Part shown: one piece after another, positions 27,927-36,547 of the stretch
How the letters are laid out: every line of letters begins with the position of its first letter
Position numbering within the stretch: the stretch's first letter is position 1
Assembly (NCBI GenBank): GCA_963741385.1
Contig: CAVUHO010000004.1
Span: forward strand, 62,001-126,000
Direction: 5' to 3'
Length of the DNA: 64,000 nucleotides
Source: Sulfomarinibacter sp963741385
Lineage (GTDB): Bacteria > Acidobacteriota > Thermoanaerobaculia > Thermoanaerobaculales > Sulfomarinibacteraceae
Position numbers and translations under genes: made by a program
Notes under the pieces: model-generated
Databases searched by the model: none
What the model saw: only the letters and a program-made list of their open reading frames with translations
What the model was told of the DNA's origin: nothing

Positions 27927-28210
27927 CCACGCAGGGTGCCGGGTCGATGGTGGGGCGAGAGCTCGATTGACGTGCTTACCAACTCAGCATCTCGCCAAGG
28001 ATGTTGTCGGTGGGCCACCGCCGATTCCAGTGATCTGGAGCACGCCATTCGGGTAACCGTCTGCGTATCATTGAGATCGAAATAATGGGAACCGGCCGCT
28101 CCAATCGGCACGATGTTTGCTGCAGTTCCTGCATGAAACAAAACCGCCGATCCGCGTCCGGTCGCGAATATGATGCTGCAGACGGTTTACCCGAACCGGG
28201 GCGGAGGATT

Positions 28211-29182
28211 ATGGGCGAGCGCCTGAAGCTGTCAGTGGTCATTCCGACCCACAACACGCGGAAGCTGACATTGAACTGTCTGGCAGCCCTCTGGCTGTGC
28301 AACCCGCAACCGGACGAGGTGATCGTGGTGGACGACGGGAGCACCGACAACACCGCCCACTCGGTCATTCGCAAGTACCCCAGGCACGTCGTGGTCCGCC
28401 TCCCCCAGAGCGAGGGTTTCGCGGCCGCGGTGAACCACGGTGTGGCCCGCGCGTCAGGCGACCTGGTGCTGCTCCTCAACAGCGACACCGAACCGACACC
28501 GACTGCCCTTGCCCCTTTATACGAAGCATTTGCAACCCAGCCGGACCTCGGTATCGCAGGTGCGGTCCTGTGCGACCCTGACGGCACACCGCAGTGGAGC
28601 GGCGGACGGACGCCGTCGGCGCTGTGGTGTTTCGCACTGGCTTCCGGTCTCCCGGCCCTGATGGGGAGGTGGCATACGTGGCGCCGGCTGCGGCCGCCGT
28701 CGGGTTCCGGTGGCGGTGAAGTCGACTGGGTTGCGGGCACTGCCATGGTGGTCCGCCGTGACGTCTGGCGCCAGGTGGGACCGTTCGACACCGGCTACCG
28801 CTTCTACTGCCAGGACCTCGATCTCTGCCGTGCAGCGGCGGCGGCGGGTTGGAGGGTCGAGATCCTCCCGAACTTCAAGATTTTCCACCTTCACGGCGCC
28901 ACCATCACGGAGGAATCCGGCTCGGTGGGAAGCCAGCATCCGGAGCTCATGTGGACCGATCTTCTCCGATTCGCCAACAAGTACTGGCGGCCCGGCCGTG
29001 CCCGCAATTCGATTCGTGCGCTGCGGATGGGCGCCGCGCTACGGATCTTCGGCCGCAGCATCGCCTCCCCGCTGATCGGGGACGGTGACCGCGACGACTG
29101 GGGCGATGCTACGACCGTCTATGCCCAGGCTCTTCGAGCTCTGGTCGATCGGGACGGGTCGGAGCAGGGACCCGTCGCCTGA
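28211..29182 (+). CDS. family 2 glycosyltransferase
   Basis: 323 residues from ATG 28211, with GGAGG just upstream. It has SVVIPTHNTRKLTLNCLAAL, VVDDGSTDNTA, LLLNSDTEPTPTALAPL, then the acceptor-side WVAGTAMVVRRDVW and FYCQDLDLCRAAAAAGW. The 296-nt spacer between this gene and the divergent ABC permease must hold both promoters; only the permease's box is convincing. The C-terminal 90 residues are probably an amphipathic membrane-associated tail. Member of the same glycan locus. Confidence 0.88.
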   Translation: MGERLKLSVVIPTHNTRKLTLNCLAALWLCNPQPDEVIVVDDGSTDNTAHSVIRKYPRHVVVRLPQSEGFAAAVNHGVARASGDLVLLLNSDTEPTPTALAPLYEAFATQPDLGIAGAVLCDPDGTPQWSGGRTPSALWCFALASGLPALMGRWHTWRRLRPPSGSGGGEVDWVAGTAMVVRRDVWRQVGPFDTGYRFYCQDLDLCRAAAAAGWRVEILPNFKIFHLHGATITEESGSVGSQHPELMWTDLLRFANKYWRPGRARNSIRALRMGAALRIFGRSIASPLIGDGDRDDWGDATTVYAQALRALVDRDGSEQGPVA

Positions 29183-29285
29183 GGCCGGCCGCCCCTCTGG
29201 AGAAATGCGACAATCACGGCGGAGGCCGCACTCCGGGAATCAACCTTCCGTTTCGTGTCGGCGGCTCGATCGCCCTTGAGGAGAG

Positions 29286-30509
29286 ATGACGCTCGAGAAT
29301 CCACCACTCCCGACAGGCCGGCTGCGCATCCTGTATGTCGCCACGAAACCGGCCTATCCGCCGCAGGACGGCGGTCGGCTCCTGATCTGGAACACCCTCA
29401 CCGAGCTCGCCTCCAGAGGCCACCGCATCACCTACGTCGCGCCCGATCTCGGTGCAGAAACAGCAGTCGCACGGCAGCATTTGGAATCGGTGTGCGAAGC
29501 GGTCCACCTCGTGCCCGCCCGTCCATCGGGAATCCTGTGGTCGGCTGCCGCGGCCCTCGCCACCAGAAAACCGATGTCGGTGCTGCGGCACAAGCATCGC
29601 GCCGTTCAGCGGGTGATCACGGAGTTGCTCCACCGCCAGTCCTTTGACGTGGTCCACGCAGAGCAGATTCAGGCCTTTTACAATCTCCCGCCGGTCAACG
29701 GCTGCCCCCCGGTTGTGCTGCGGGCGCAGAACGTCGAGAGCGAGCTGTGGCGTCTGGTCGCGATTCGCAAACGACACCTGGCCTGGATCGCCCGTGACGA
29801 AGCCAGAAAAATGGCCGTCTTCGAAGCCCGCGCAATCCGCCTCGCAGCTGCGACTGTGGTCCTCACCCAACCCGACGCGGCAACGCTGGGTGGCGGCGCC
29901 GGGGCTTCGGCCCGTCGCATCACAGTCGTCCGGCCGCCGTTTCCGGCAGCGTTGCCGTGGTTTGACGAGCCTCTTGCCGGCGACCCACCCGTCGTCTTGA
30001 TGACCGGCGGTTGGCTGCCCAACCGAGATTCACTCGCCTGGTTTCTCGAAGACATCTGGCCTGGCATCCTCGGCGCCAACCCCGACGCCCACGCCCACAT
30101 CTTCGGCCCGGATCAGGGGGCCGGCGGGCCATCAGTCAGTTATCACCCGGCCCCTGCCGACAGTTCGCGGCTCTTTCGCCCCGGAACCGTGCTCGCGGTC
30201 CCCCTTCGCATTGCTTCGGGGATTCGCATGAAGATCTTGGAATCGTGGGCCAGGAGGGTGCCGGTGGTCGCGACGCCGACGGCGGTGCGCGGCCTCGAAG
30301 ACGTGGGAAAGCGAGGTTACCTGCTCGCCAGGAACGGCGCCGAGTTCGGGGCGGCCGTCGAACGGCTTCGACTGAGCCGAGATGCCGCGCAGGAGTTGAT
30401 CGACGCCGGGCGGGAGGCCCTGGCCGACCATTTCCAGCCGCAACATGCCGCCGAACTGCTCGAGGTCGTCTACCGGGAGGCCATCGCGCGCCGGCAACCG
30501 ACACCTTGA
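29286..30509 (+). CDS. family 4 glycosyltransferase
   Basis: 407 residues from ATG 29286, preceded by GAGGAG. Starts LRILYVATKPAYPPQDGGRL, the GT4 glycine loop, followed by a helical middle, PPVVLMTGGWLPNRDSLAWF at the domain hinge and RIASGIRMKILESWARRVPV at the donor site, where the E-x-W replaces the commoner E-A. This is the pattern of PelF/WcaI-like GT4 enzymes. It lies 103 nt after the GT2 gene in the same direction. Confidence 0.85.
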   Translation: MTLENPPLPTGRLRILYVATKPAYPPQDGGRLLIWNTLTELASRGHRITYVAPDLGAETAVARQHLESVCEAVHLVPARPSGILWSAAAALATRKPMSVLRHKHRAVQRVITELLHRQSFDVVHAEQIQAFYNLPPVNGCPPVVLRAQNVESELWRLVAIRKRHLAWIARDEARKMAVFEARAIRLAAATVVLTQPDAATLGGGAGASARRITVVRPPFPAALPWFDEPLAGDPPVVLMTGGWLPNRDSLAWFLEDIWPGILGANPDAHAHIFGPDQGAGGPSVSYHPAPADSSRLFRPGTVLAVPLRIASGIRMKILESWARRVPVVATPTAVRGLEDVGKRGYLLARNGAEFGAAVERLRLSRDAAQELIDAGREALADHFQPQHAAELLEVVYREAIARRQPTP

Positions 30510-30519
30510 GAACTGACCT

Positions 30520-31392
30520 TCAGCTGAAGACCGAACTCAATGCCCTGACGTGACCGCGGGCGACGGCCGCGATGTAGGGGCCGCACCGGGTGGTGTGTCG
30601 CATGCAGAGTCCGAGCATCCGCACCGAGTTGTACATCGTGTGCACGCCACCGAGATACGCCCGGTAGAGCCTCGATTGAAATGGCAGAAATCTCGTTGCA
30701 GTGAGGTTCTCGAGATACAACGGCGATCGTTCCGCCGACCCCGTCGATCCGCCGAGACGGTGGAAAGTCTCCATCCCGGGCTCGAATCGAAGCCTCCACC
30801 CCGCTCGGCGCAGACGCAGACACAGATCCAGATCCTCGTTGTACAGGAAAAACCGCTCGTCGAAACCCCGAACGTCACGCCAGGCTGTCGCCGACACCGC
30901 CATCGCAGTGGCCGGGATGTAACCGACATCACGCGCCCGGCCCGAAGCATGGGCAAAGCGCTGCTGGCGGACCGTCCCGGTCAGAAAATTGATGCCGCCT
31001 CCGGCGTACCACAGCTTGGAGTTGTCAAGCCCGTCGCAGATCGGACCACCGGCCGCCCCGACCCCGACCTCGAGAGCGTCGGCGGCCGCGTCGAGATAGC
31101 CGGGGCCGAGCACCGCATCATTGTTGAGCACCACGAAAAAAGAAATTTCCTCGTCCCCCTCGAGGGCTGCCACGCCGACGTTGATGGCGGCACCGAATCC
31201 GGGGTTGTCCGCCCGCCGAATGACCTCGACACCTGCAACCAGCGCGTCCGCCTCCAGGTTCCCCGAGTTGTCCACCACGATCACCCGTCGCCCGAGTCGG
31301 GATGGGTCGCCACACACCGATGCACTGCAACGGATGGTCGGATCCACCTCACCAAAGTGGACGATGACGACTCCGGCGAGTGGGGTGTTCAC
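30520..31392 (-). CDS. family 2 glycosyltransferase
   Basis: 290 residues from GTG 31392, which overlaps the flippase stop (GTGA). Contains AGVVIVHFGEVDP, VIVVDNSGN, NPGFGAAINVGV, VVLNNDAVLGPGYL (metal site) and FFLYNEDLDLCLRLRRAGW, in GT2 order, with a basic C-terminal helix. Co-translated with the Wzx-like flippase. It converges on the + strand GT4 with only 10 nt between the stops and no visible terminator. Confidence 0.88.
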   Translation of the reverse strand: MNTPLAGVVIVHFGEVDPTIRCSASVCGDPSRLGRRVIVVDNSGNLEADALVAGVEVIRRADNPGFGAAINVGVAALEGDEEISFFVVLNNDAVLGPGYLDAAADALEVGVGAAGGPICDGLDNSKLWYAGGGINFLTGTVRQQRFAHASGRARDVGYIPATAMAVSATAWRDVRGFDERFFLYNEDLDLCLRLRRAGWRLRFEPGMETFHRLGGSTGSAERSPLYLENLTATRFLPFQSRLYRAYLGGVHTMYNSVRMLGLCMRHTTRCGPYIAAVARGHVRALSSVFS

Positions 31393-32615
31393 GATGTCGC
31401 CCCCCGAGGTCCGCCCGCAGCGAACAGTAAAACCGCCATCGCTGCCGCGGCTATTGAATATGAAACGACCGCGGCATTGGCACACGCCATGGGACCGGAG
31501 TTCGGGATCCACACGAGATTGAGAGTCAGCGACACGCCAAACGCGGCGGCGAGGACCCACATCGCCAGGAGCTGACGCCTCCACGCGGCGTACACCGTGC
31601 CGACGACCATCATCGCGAATGCGCCCGGCAAGGCCAGGGACAAGCGTCTCATCAAAAGCACGGCCGGCTCGAAATCAGAACCAAAAAAAAGGTGAACCAA
31701 CGGTCCCGCGACCGCCCGCAGGGCCATCGCACACGCGACGCCTGCCGCACAACCCATCGCCACCGAGGCCAGACCGGCGGATCGCCAGGACCCCCCACGA
31801 TGGGCGAGCCGGGAAAAAGTCGGGTATACGGCCACCGCGAGCAGCTGCGGAGCCGCAACCAGTGCCCACACGACGGTTGCTGCCACTCCCCAGTATCCGA
31901 TCTCGGTGCGAGCGACGCCTAAAAACGCCAGCAGAAACCGATCCGTGTTGACCAGCAGCTGCCCGAGCACCGCCAGGATCATGAACGGCAGTCCTTCGCG
32001 AATCGCCGAAGTTCCCGCCCCGGACGGTGGATCGATCCCCAGCCCCCGGGACAAGCGTGCAATCCATGCGAGACCCAGACCTGCGCCCAGCGAAAACACG
32101 ACACCTGCAGTCCAGACCGGCCACGCCAGGGTCACGCCCAGACCAACCCCGACCACGGCTACGAGAATCTCGAGGCCGCGGGCGCGCACTTCGACATCCA
32201 TGCGATCCAGACCCTTGAACGCCGCACCGCGAGTGATCGTCGCGGTTCGCAGAACGACGTATGGCACAAAGGCCAGCAGCGAGAGACGCAGGTTTGGCTC
32301 CGCGACCAGGAACGCTGCGGCGCCGGCGATCGGCACCAGCCACACCGCCAGCCGGCGCTGCAACGTGCTCGACAGGCCCAGCAGCGTTCGCGCACGGTCC
32401 GGCGCCCGCGCGACCTCCCGGATCAAAACCTCCTGTTGACCGAACGCGAGCACCATGACGCCGATCAGAGCCGCGGCAAAAGCTATCGAAAACGTGCCGA
32501 CCGCCGCCGGTCCGCCGCCGCGCGCGATCAACACGGCCACCGCCAGCAGACCGCCTTTGATCCCCGCTTCACCGACCCCCAGCCAGATCGCGTTGCGCAG
32601 CACCTTCTTGATCAT
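31389..32615 (-). CDS. Wzx-like polysaccharide flippase (MOP superfamily)
   Basis: 408 residues with about 12 hydrophobic segments and almost no soluble domain. The N-terminus (KKVLRNAIWLGVGEAGIKGG) with one charged residue in each of the first helices, and the VNTDRFLLAFLG segment in the middle, are typical of Wzx/RfbX O-unit flippases. GAGG lies 8 nt before ATG 32615. A flippase and an ABC-2 exporter in one locus is unusual, since these normally serve alternative pathways. No Wzy or Wzz homologue is obvious unless the membrane protein at 22904 takes that role. Confidence 0.85.
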   Translation of the reverse strand: MIKKVLRNAIWLGVGEAGIKGGLLAVAVLIARGGGPAAVGTFSIAFAAALIGVMVLAFGQQEVLIREVARAPDRARTLLGLSSTLQRRLAVWLVPIAGAAAFLVAEPNLRLSLLAFVPYVVLRTATITRGAAFKGLDRMDVEVRARGLEILVAVVGVGLGVTLAWPVWTAGVVFSLGAGLGLAWIARLSRGLGIDPPSGAGTSAIREGLPFMILAVLGQLLVNTDRFLLAFLGVARTEIGYWGVAATVVWALVAAPQLLAVAVYPTFSRLAHRGGSWRSAGLASVAMGCAAGVACAMALRAVAGPLVHLFFGSDFEPAVLLMRRLSLALPGAFAMMVVGTVYAAWRRQLLAMWVLAAAFGVSLTLNLVWIPNSGPMACANAAVVSYSIAAAAMAVLLFAAGGPRGATS

Positions 32616-32657
32616 CCGTTACGCCTCGAGCCGGATGATAGACCATCGGTGTCGGGG

Positions 32658-32663
32658 TACAAT
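32658..32663 (+). promoter_or_regulatory. putative -10 box
   Basis: TACAAT located 6 nt before ATG 32670, with no Shine-Dalgarno between. Consistent with a leaderless transcript. The divergent flippase gene starts only 54 nt away. Confidence 0.45.
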
Positions 32664-32669
32664 CTCCGC

Positions 32670-33803
32670 ATGGCTTCCGAATCCAGACTTCCTGTCGCCA
32701 TTTTCACTGCAATCGTGGTGATTATCGCCATCCCGTTTGTCCTCGACGAGATCCGCGAACGCCGGCGACCGGTCGTGGTGGAGGCGAGAATCGTCACAGC
32801 CACCAGCTCGGACCCGGTCTACCGCGAGGGCCGGCGGCGGGTGCCGCCCGGCGACCGGGTTGACGTCGCGCTCGCCCTCCGCCTCGAACGCTGGGGCGGC
32901 GCGGACGAATGGCTGTCGCCCGCCGCGCGCCTCGAACTCGACGGCACGGAGGTCCCCCACCTCCAAACCGCTCAGTGGCCCGACCACGATCGAACCCTGC
33001 GGGTTTTCTGGTTCTCCGTCGAATGTTCCAACCTCGGTGGCGTGCTGACCCCGGAAACCGCGGCGGAACGTCTCACCTACCGGACCTTTCTGGCGCCCGA
33101 GATGGGCCGTGGGCTCCAGGCTCAAGTTCTGCCCGAAACCCACAACGATGACTACATAGCCCAGACCGGAAACAACCCTCCCGAGGGAGCCGGGACCATC
33201 AGGCTGTACGCCAGGGTCGAAGTGGTCGAGGAGATCAACGACGTCGGTGCGCTGCAGAGTATCGCGACGGTTGAGGTCGAGCAGTTCCTCGATCCCGGTT
33301 TCCCCACCCTGCTGTTGGCGGCGGACCTCGGGGAGAACATCGACCCGTCGGCGGCAGAGCTTTTCAGGCTGCCGGGATTCCAACCGCAGGGCGACACGCC
33401 CGTCGAATGGAACGCCGTCACGGAGGATGCATTCGGAACGTCCTTTACCGGGCTCGTCGACGACCGCGTCGTGGTTTCCTCGTGGACATTGGCGGCATCG
33501 GCCGCGAGCGGTGGCGCGGACCTCGACCCCTCGGCCCTCGAGGCCCTCGGCGAGGTCACGATCGACGGCGACCGTCTCAGGACCGGCCGCCGGCCACTGG
33601 TGTGGGGCAACGACGTGCGTCCCGGCGACCTGCTCGCAGACGGCGACCATTGGTTCGTTCTGCTTGGCGACAACGGCGACGGCGTGCTCGATCCGTCCGA
33701 CACCGTCCTCCATTCCTGGGGGCAGCCGCCCGAGCGGACGACCCTCTTCGCCGCAGGCGGGATGGACGGCGCGAGGCTCGAACACCGACGCCTGAGCCGT
33801 TGA
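32670..33803 (+). CDS. hypothetical protein with N-terminal membrane anchor
   Basis: 377 residues. One hydrophobic helix (about 8-24, LPVAIFTAIVVIIAIPFVLD) is followed by a basic stretch and a large soluble domain rich in beta segments and acidic residues. The C-terminal portion contains VLLGDNGDGVLDPSDTVLHS, an EF-hand-like D-x-N-x-D loop resembling dockerin or VCBS calcium sites. It is probably anchored in the inner membrane with the domain in the periplasm. Start chosen at ATG 32670 from the -10 box and the sharp onset of protein-like sequence. I do not recognise a family. It lies upstream of and in line with two peptide-transport ATPases. Confidence 0.6.
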   Translation: MASESRLPVAIFTAIVVIIAIPFVLDEIRERRRPVVVEARIVTATSSDPVYREGRRRVPPGDRVDVALALRLERWGGADEWLSPAARLELDGTEVPHLQTAQWPDHDRTLRVFWFSVECSNLGGVLTPETAAERLTYRTFLAPEMGRGLQAQVLPETHNDDYIAQTGNNPPEGAGTIRLYARVEVVEEINDVGALQSIATVEVEQFLDPGFPTLLLAADLGENIDPSAAELFRLPGFQPQGDTPVEWNAVTEDAFGTSFTGLVDDRVVVSSWTLAASAASGGADLDPSALEALGEVTIDGDRLRTGRRPLVWGNDVRPGDLLADGDHWFVLLGDNGDGVLDPSDTVLHSWGQPPERTTLFAAGGMDGARLEHRRLSR

Positions 33804-33815
33804 GATGTACGTGCC

Positions 33816-34799
33816 GTGATCGAGCTGCGGCGGCTCACCATCGGTTTTCCATGCAACCCAAATGGGTTCACGATTGCCGTGAGGGGTCTCTCGCTTTCCG
33901 TGGCGCGGGGGGAACGCCTGGGCATCGTCGGCGAATCCGGCAGCGGCAAGAGCCTGACCGCCCTCGCCTGCCTCGGGCTGGTTCCCGAGCCGGGCCGCAT
34001 CCTCGACGGCTTGGTGCTCATCGAGGGCCGGGACCTCGGAACCGTACCCGCCGCCGATCTGCGGAGATGGCGCGGACGGACCGTCGGGATCTCCTTCCAG
34101 GAGGCGTCGAGCGCGCTCAACCCCGTCTACACCGTGGGGTATCAACTCGAGGAGGCCGTTCTGACGCATCGCCAGGTCGATCGTTCCCGGAGTCGTGTCG
34201 CGGCCCGCGAGCTGCTCGAACTGGTGGCCGTGGATTCCGCTGACCGGATCCTGGGCGCCTACCCACACCAACTTTCGGGTGGTCAGGCGCAGCGGGTGAT
34301 GCTCGCCCTCGCCCTCGCCGGTGAACCGGACCTCCTGATCGCCGACGAACCCACCTCGTCGCTCGACGTTGTCACCAGAGTCGAGATCCTTCGGCTTCTC
34401 GACCGACTCGTTGGCGAGCGCGGCCTGTCGCTGCTGCTCATCAGCCACGACCTCGAGGTCGTCCGGCATGCCGTGGATCGAGTGATCGTGATGTATGCGG
34501 GCGAAATCGTCGAAGAGGCGCCGACCGACTCCCTGTTTCACGAGCCGCTCCATCCCTACACGCAGTTGCTGTTGGCATCTTCAGCCGGCTCCCGCGATCG
34601 CCGAGCCCGCCGGACACCCCACCCGGATTCGGGTGGCGATGGATCCCTGGCAGAAGGCTGCCCGTTTGCCCGGAGGTGTAGCGCGGTCCAGTCCGCATGC
34701 CGCCAGACCCGGCCCGGATTGGTCGACCTTGCGGTCGACCGGCGGCTGCGGTGCCCGGTGGCAGCCACCGGCCGGGAGGGCGATCGTGTCGAAAACTGA
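33816..34799 (+). CDS. oligopeptide/dipeptide ABC transporter ATP-binding protein (DppD/OppD type)
   Basis: 327 residues from GTG 33816. Walker A GESGSGKS, signature LSGGQAQRVM, Walker B LLIADEP, switch SHD, plus the DppD/OppD-specific C-terminal extension with two close Cys (CPFARRCSAVQSAC), which binds an Fe-S cluster in some homologues. Usually pairs with a DppF-type ATPase to drive peptide or nickel uptake. Here no permease or substrate-binding protein is encoded nearby, so its partners must lie elsewhere. Confidence 0.88.
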   Translation: MIELRRLTIGFPCNPNGFTIAVRGLSLSVARGERLGIVGESGSGKSLTALACLGLVPEPGRILDGLVLIEGRDLGTVPAADLRRWRGRTVGISFQEASSALNPVYTVGYQLEEAVLTHRQVDRSRSRVAARELLELVAVDSADRILGAYPHQLSGGQAQRVMLALALAGEPDLLIADEPTSSLDVVTRVEILRLLDRLVGERGLSLLLISHDLEVVRHAVDRVIVMYAGEIVEEAPTDSLFHEPLHPYTQLLLASSAGSRDRRARRTPHPDSGGDGSLAEGCPFARRCSAVQSACRQTRPGLVDLAVDRRLRCPVAATGREGDRVEN

Positions 34800-35583
34800 A
34801 TCCCTGATGGTCGCGAAGGACCTCTGCCGACGTTATCATCGCGGCGGATCAACAATCCGTAAGGAAGCCGGGATCGATGCGGTCCGCAACGTCAGCCTGA
34901 GGCTCGGCCACGGCGAGTCGCTGGCGATCGTGGGCCGTTCCGGGTCCGGGAAGTCCACCCTGGCTCGACTGCTGCTCGCCATCGAACGGCCCGATCGGGG
35001 CGAGGTCCGATTCGAAGATCAGGTGATCAGCGGTCTGCCGGAATGGCGGATTCGACCTCTCAGACGACATTTCCAGGCCGTGTTTCAGGATCCCGGCTCG
35101 TCGCTCGACCCCTGCCTCCGGGTGGGGTCCATTGTTGCCGAACCGTTGGCGGCACACCGTATCGGTACCGTTCGGGACCGCCGCCGGCGGGTGCGCGAGG
35201 TCCTCGACCGGGTTGGTCTTCGAGCGGGCGCCGAGCTGGCCTTCCCGGACGCGTTTTCGGGTGGTGAACGGCAACGCATCGCGATAGCGCGCGCGCTCGC
35301 GCCGGACCCGAAACTCCTGGTGCTGGACGAACCGGTGTCGTCCCTGGACGCCTCGGTGCAGACCGAGATCATCGATCTGCTCCTCGACCTCCGGCGGGAT
35401 GGTGGTCTCGCGCTGATCATGATTTCGCACGATCTGGCGGTGGTTCGGGAGCTTTGCGAACGGGCTGCCGTCATCGCCGACGGCTCGCTGGTCGAGATCG
35501 GCCGAACCGAGGACGTGCTGGCAACGCCCGAACATCCCGCCACCCGAGCCCTGCTCGACGCCTCGCTCAGTCTCAACCGTTAA
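34786..35583 (+). CDS. oligopeptide/dipeptide ABC transporter ATP-binding protein (DppF/OppF type)
   Basis: 265 residues from GTG 34786, with GGAGGG 5 nt upstream, inside the end of the preceding gene (14-nt overlap). Walker A GRSGSGKST, signature FSGGERQRI, Walker B LLVLDEPVSSLDASVQ, switch SHD. The QAVFQDPGSSLDP sequence between Walker A and signature is characteristic of DppF/OppF. The pair would form the nucleotide-binding dimer of a peptide transporter. Confidence 0.88.
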   Translation: MSKTESLMVAKDLCRRYHRGGSTIRKEAGIDAVRNVSLRLGHGESLAIVGRSGSGKSTLARLLLAIERPDRGEVRFEDQVISGLPEWRIRPLRRHFQAVFQDPGSSLDPCLRVGSIVAEPLAAHRIGTVRDRRRRVREVLDRVGLRAGAELAFPDAFSGGERQRIAIARALAPDPKLLVLDEPVSSLDASVQTEIIDLLLDLRRDGGLALIMISHDLAVVRELCERAAVIADGSLVEIGRTEDVLATPEHPATRALLDASLSLNR

Positions 35584-35605
35584 GGCACATCCGTCACACG
35601 CGGCC

Positions 35606-35694
35606 CCACCCGCCCGGCACGCGGGACGCGTGCCCCACAATGGCACCGATGGTTCTTCCCTTGTGGGGCAGCCGTCCCGGCTGCCGGGTGGGCG
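35606..35694. repeat. two inverted REP-like hairpins (REPIN-type), family 1
   Basis: Two 35-nt units face each other. Unit a (35606-35640) contains the hairpin GGCACGCG-GGA-CGCGTGCC at 35616-35634. Unit b (35661-35694, inverted) contains GGCAGCCG-TCC-CGGCTGCC at 35667-35685. Both stems pair perfectly although two positions on each arm differ, i.e. the changes are compensatory. Flanks CCACCCGCC and CCCCACAA are conserved. A third unit lies at 50153-50190. It lies in the spacer between the Dpp ATPase and DedA genes. Confidence 0.8.
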
Positions 35695-35754
35695 GTGTGT
35701 GGTTTTTCCCATTCTGAATACTCCGGCCCAGGTTGTCGGTGGGGGGTTGGGTGG

Positions 35755-35782
35755 GAAATCCGAAATCCGAAATCCGAAATCC
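35755..35782. repeat. heptanucleotide tandem repeat (GAAATCC)4
   Basis: Four perfect copies of GAAATCC directly upstream of the TATACT box of the DedA gene. A variant of the (GAATTCC)n arrays at 38979, 50114 and 56887. Confidence 0.9.
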
Positions 35783-35803
35783 CCTTCCCCTCCCCCTCTC
35801 CGC

Positions 35804-35809
35804 TATACT
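35804..35809 (+). promoter_or_regulatory. putative -10 box of DedA gene
   Basis: TATACT, 7 nt before GTG 35817, with no Shine-Dalgarno between, so the mRNA is probably leaderless. The heptanucleotide array lies where the -35 region and upstream contacts would be, so copy-number change could affect promoter strength. Confidence 0.5.
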
Positions 35810-35816
35810 CGATCTC

Positions 35817-36503
35817 GTGTTGAGTCATCTCACCGATCTCATCGCCTGGCTCGAACCCCACGCGCTCCTGCTCGCCTTCCTGTTGCCCCCGGTGATCCGG
35901 GTGGTCGGCCACTGGATTCCCGAGGAGATCTTCATGGTTGCCATGGGCGTGTTGGCCGCTCGCGCCGATTCGCCGGGGATCGCCGCAGGAATCCTCGGTG
36001 CCGTGGTGATCAGCCACTTCGGCACCGATCAGGCGGTCTACCTTGCGGGCCGGTGGCTGCGTCCGCGCCTCGGCCGGTTTCCCCGGGTCGAAGGTCGGCT
36101 GCGTTCCGTCACCGATCGTCTCGCGAGCTCCCCGGCGGCCCTGTTGGGCCTGGTGCCCGCCCGGGTCCTGCCGGTGGGTCGCGGCGCGTGGCTGGCGGCC
36201 TGTGGTGTGATTCGGGTGCCGTGGCCGCGGTTTGCAGCTGTCGACCTGGCGGCGCTGGTGGTTCACCTCGCGGTCTGGTCGGGTCTCGGTTGGTGGTTCG
36301 CCGGTGACCTGCGGCGGCTGAGCGCCTCGGCGGATGCCGGGAGGCTGGTGGGGACCTGGTTGGCCGTGGCTCTGGTCATTGCGATTTCGGCAGTCATGGT
36401 GTGGCGATCGCGCGAAGGTCGAGCGGCAGACGTTGTCGGAGCCGTGGAACGACGCGATCTACAGCCCCTCACATCCGACAACCTCGGGCGCGACCGCTCC
36501 TGA
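35817..36503 (+). CDS. DedA/VTT-family membrane protein
   Basis: 228 residues from GTG 35817. Conserved DedA features: a first re-entrant region, GHWIPEEIFMVAMGVLAAR, where family members have a G-x-x-x-P-E motif, then the Gly-rich helix GILGAVVISHFGTDQAVYLA and LGLVPARVLPVGRGAWLAA, matching the family's F/G-R-x-x-P-x-x-R segment. Five or six membrane segments. DedA proteins act as undecaprenyl-phosphate or phospholipid flippases or transporters. The soluble C-terminal tail is short. Confidence 0.75.
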   Translation: MLSHLTDLIAWLEPHALLLAFLLPPVIRVVGHWIPEEIFMVAMGVLAARADSPGIAAGILGAVVISHFGTDQAVYLAGRWLRPRLGRFPRVEGRLRSVTDRLASSPAALLGLVPARVLPVGRGAWLAACGVIRVPWPRFAAVDLAALVVHLAVWSGLGWWFAGDLRRLSASADAGRLVGTWLAVALVIAISAVMVWRSREGRAADVVGAVERRDLQPLTSDNLGRDRS

Positions 36504-36532
36504 CTTCTTGAATCGACACCTCGATACGGGGA

Positions 36533-36538
36533 TACAAT
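36533..36538 (+). promoter_or_regulatory. putative -10 box of AAA ATPase gene
   Basis: TACAAT, with a possible -35 TTGAAT at 36508-36513 (19-nt spacing), 9 nt before ATG 36548 and no Shine-Dalgarno. Confidence 0.45.
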
Positions 36539-36547
36539 AAGGCTATC

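Noticed and set aside
32619..34553. 644-codon open frame antisense to the anchored protein and Dpp ATPase genes
   Set aside because: Shadow of two supported genes; no coherent domain order.
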